From Parasedimentitalea marina (GTDB lineage Bacteria; Pseudomonadota; Alphaproteobacteria; Rhodobacterales; Rhodobacteraceae), in NCBI RefSeq assembly GCF_004006175.1, contig NZ_CP033219.1:2046001-2110000 (forward strand): a DNA stretch of 64,000 nt. The letters run 5' to 3'. Of this stretch, positions 63,840 to 64,000 are shown piece after piece. Each line of letters opens with the position of its first letter. Positions within the stretch are counted from its first letter, which is position 1. The position numbers and the translations under genes are program-made. Under the pieces are notes generated by a model that was given only the letters and a program-made list of their open reading frames with translations, searched no databases and was not told the DNA's origin.

Positions 63840-64000
63840 GATTTTATGTCACCTTCAGTCGCGGCTTGGGCTTCGGCTATTTTCTTGTTCAGAAACTTGC
63901 GCGCAATGCGTTCAGCCAGGCGCACGCGCATTTCAGTTAGAAATGCTTCTTCCAACGTCTGGGAGGAAGCGGCCAAGACGCCGCTTACCTCCATGAACAA
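63836..64000 (-). CDS. Partial gene at right edge, unknown
   Basis: The frame is open to the window edge and ends at TGA 63836-63838, overlapping the GTG start of the HD gene by three bases. The visible 54 C-terminal residues are helical and charged (EEAFLTEMRVRLAERIARKF, then LNKKIAEAQ). No family is recognised. The tight overlap indicates it is an upstream operon partner of the HD protein. Confidence 0.6.
   Translation of the reverse strand: MFMEVSGVLAASSQTLEEAFLTEMRVRLAERIARKFLNKKIAEAQAATEGDIKS

Overview
The window is one continuous stretch of an alphaproteobacterial chromosome, most likely a marine member of the Rhodobacterales (Roseobacter group). The support is gene order and family content: ntrY-ntrX-trkA-trkH-hfq-hflX, hemB and mfd flanking a small Rhodobacterales-type membrane protein, cckA close to recA, a CtrA box, and a GTTC-N7-GTTC-type LexA box. 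No organism name can be fixed from the sequence alone. There is no rRNA, CRISPR array, integrase, transposase or prophage gene; one tRNA (Gly, CCC) was found.

Layout. 1-7.6 kb: end of the NtrY sensor kinase, NtrX regulator, a lipoprotein, TrkA/TrkH potassium uptake, Hfq and HflX. 7.6-13.6 kb: penicillin-acylase-type hydrolase, a beta-hydroxyacid dehydrogenase, a SYLF lipoprotein, hemB and a small membrane protein. 13.7-18.5 kb: mfd and a Bcr/CflA exporter converging on a near-perfect bidirectional terminator. 18.8-21.9 kb: FrnE-like oxidoreductase and acyl-CoA ligase operon, with a divergent XRE-cupin regulator. 22.2-25.2 kb: orphan peptide-binding protein, a candidate small RNA, and 3-hydroxybutyrate dehydrogenase. 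25.3-30.5 kb: DUF502, psuK-psuG, DUF4198 and HupE/UreJ, and a ThiE-like protein. 30.7-37.4 kb: trmJ, ctaA, an M32 carboxypeptidase, gyrA and an Usg-family gene.

From about 37.4 to 42.8 kb the gene order is looser and looks accessory: a radical SAM protein, an isolated 6-phosphogluconolactonase, a pentapeptide-repeat remnant, a PhyH dioxygenase, a methyltransferase, and a small XRE regulator paired with a four-helix membrane protein, ending at tRNA-Gly. From 42.8 kb: a membrane-anchored amidohydrolase, a ferredoxin/ASKHA protein of the corrinoid-activating type, guaB, rsmB, cckA, a sulfotransferase, recA, alaS, DUF1330, typA and an SMR transporter. From 59.6 kb to the end: a class II amidotransferase, a small membrane protein overlapping a chemoreceptor, and a tandem-HD phosphohydrolase.

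Most of the window is housekeeping. The least explained elements are the candidate sRNA near 24.1 kb, two copies of a hairpin-plus-30-bp repeat (18.6 and 25.2 kb), NtrX without GAFTGA, a ThiE-like protein lacking the usual TxTK loop, the radical SAM protein with a short C-terminal cysteine domain, and the XRE/membrane-protein pair with a repeated upstream motif. No complete new defence or mobile system was found. All start sites are judged by eye from ribosome-binding sites, codon choice and N-terminal domains; no database search was run.
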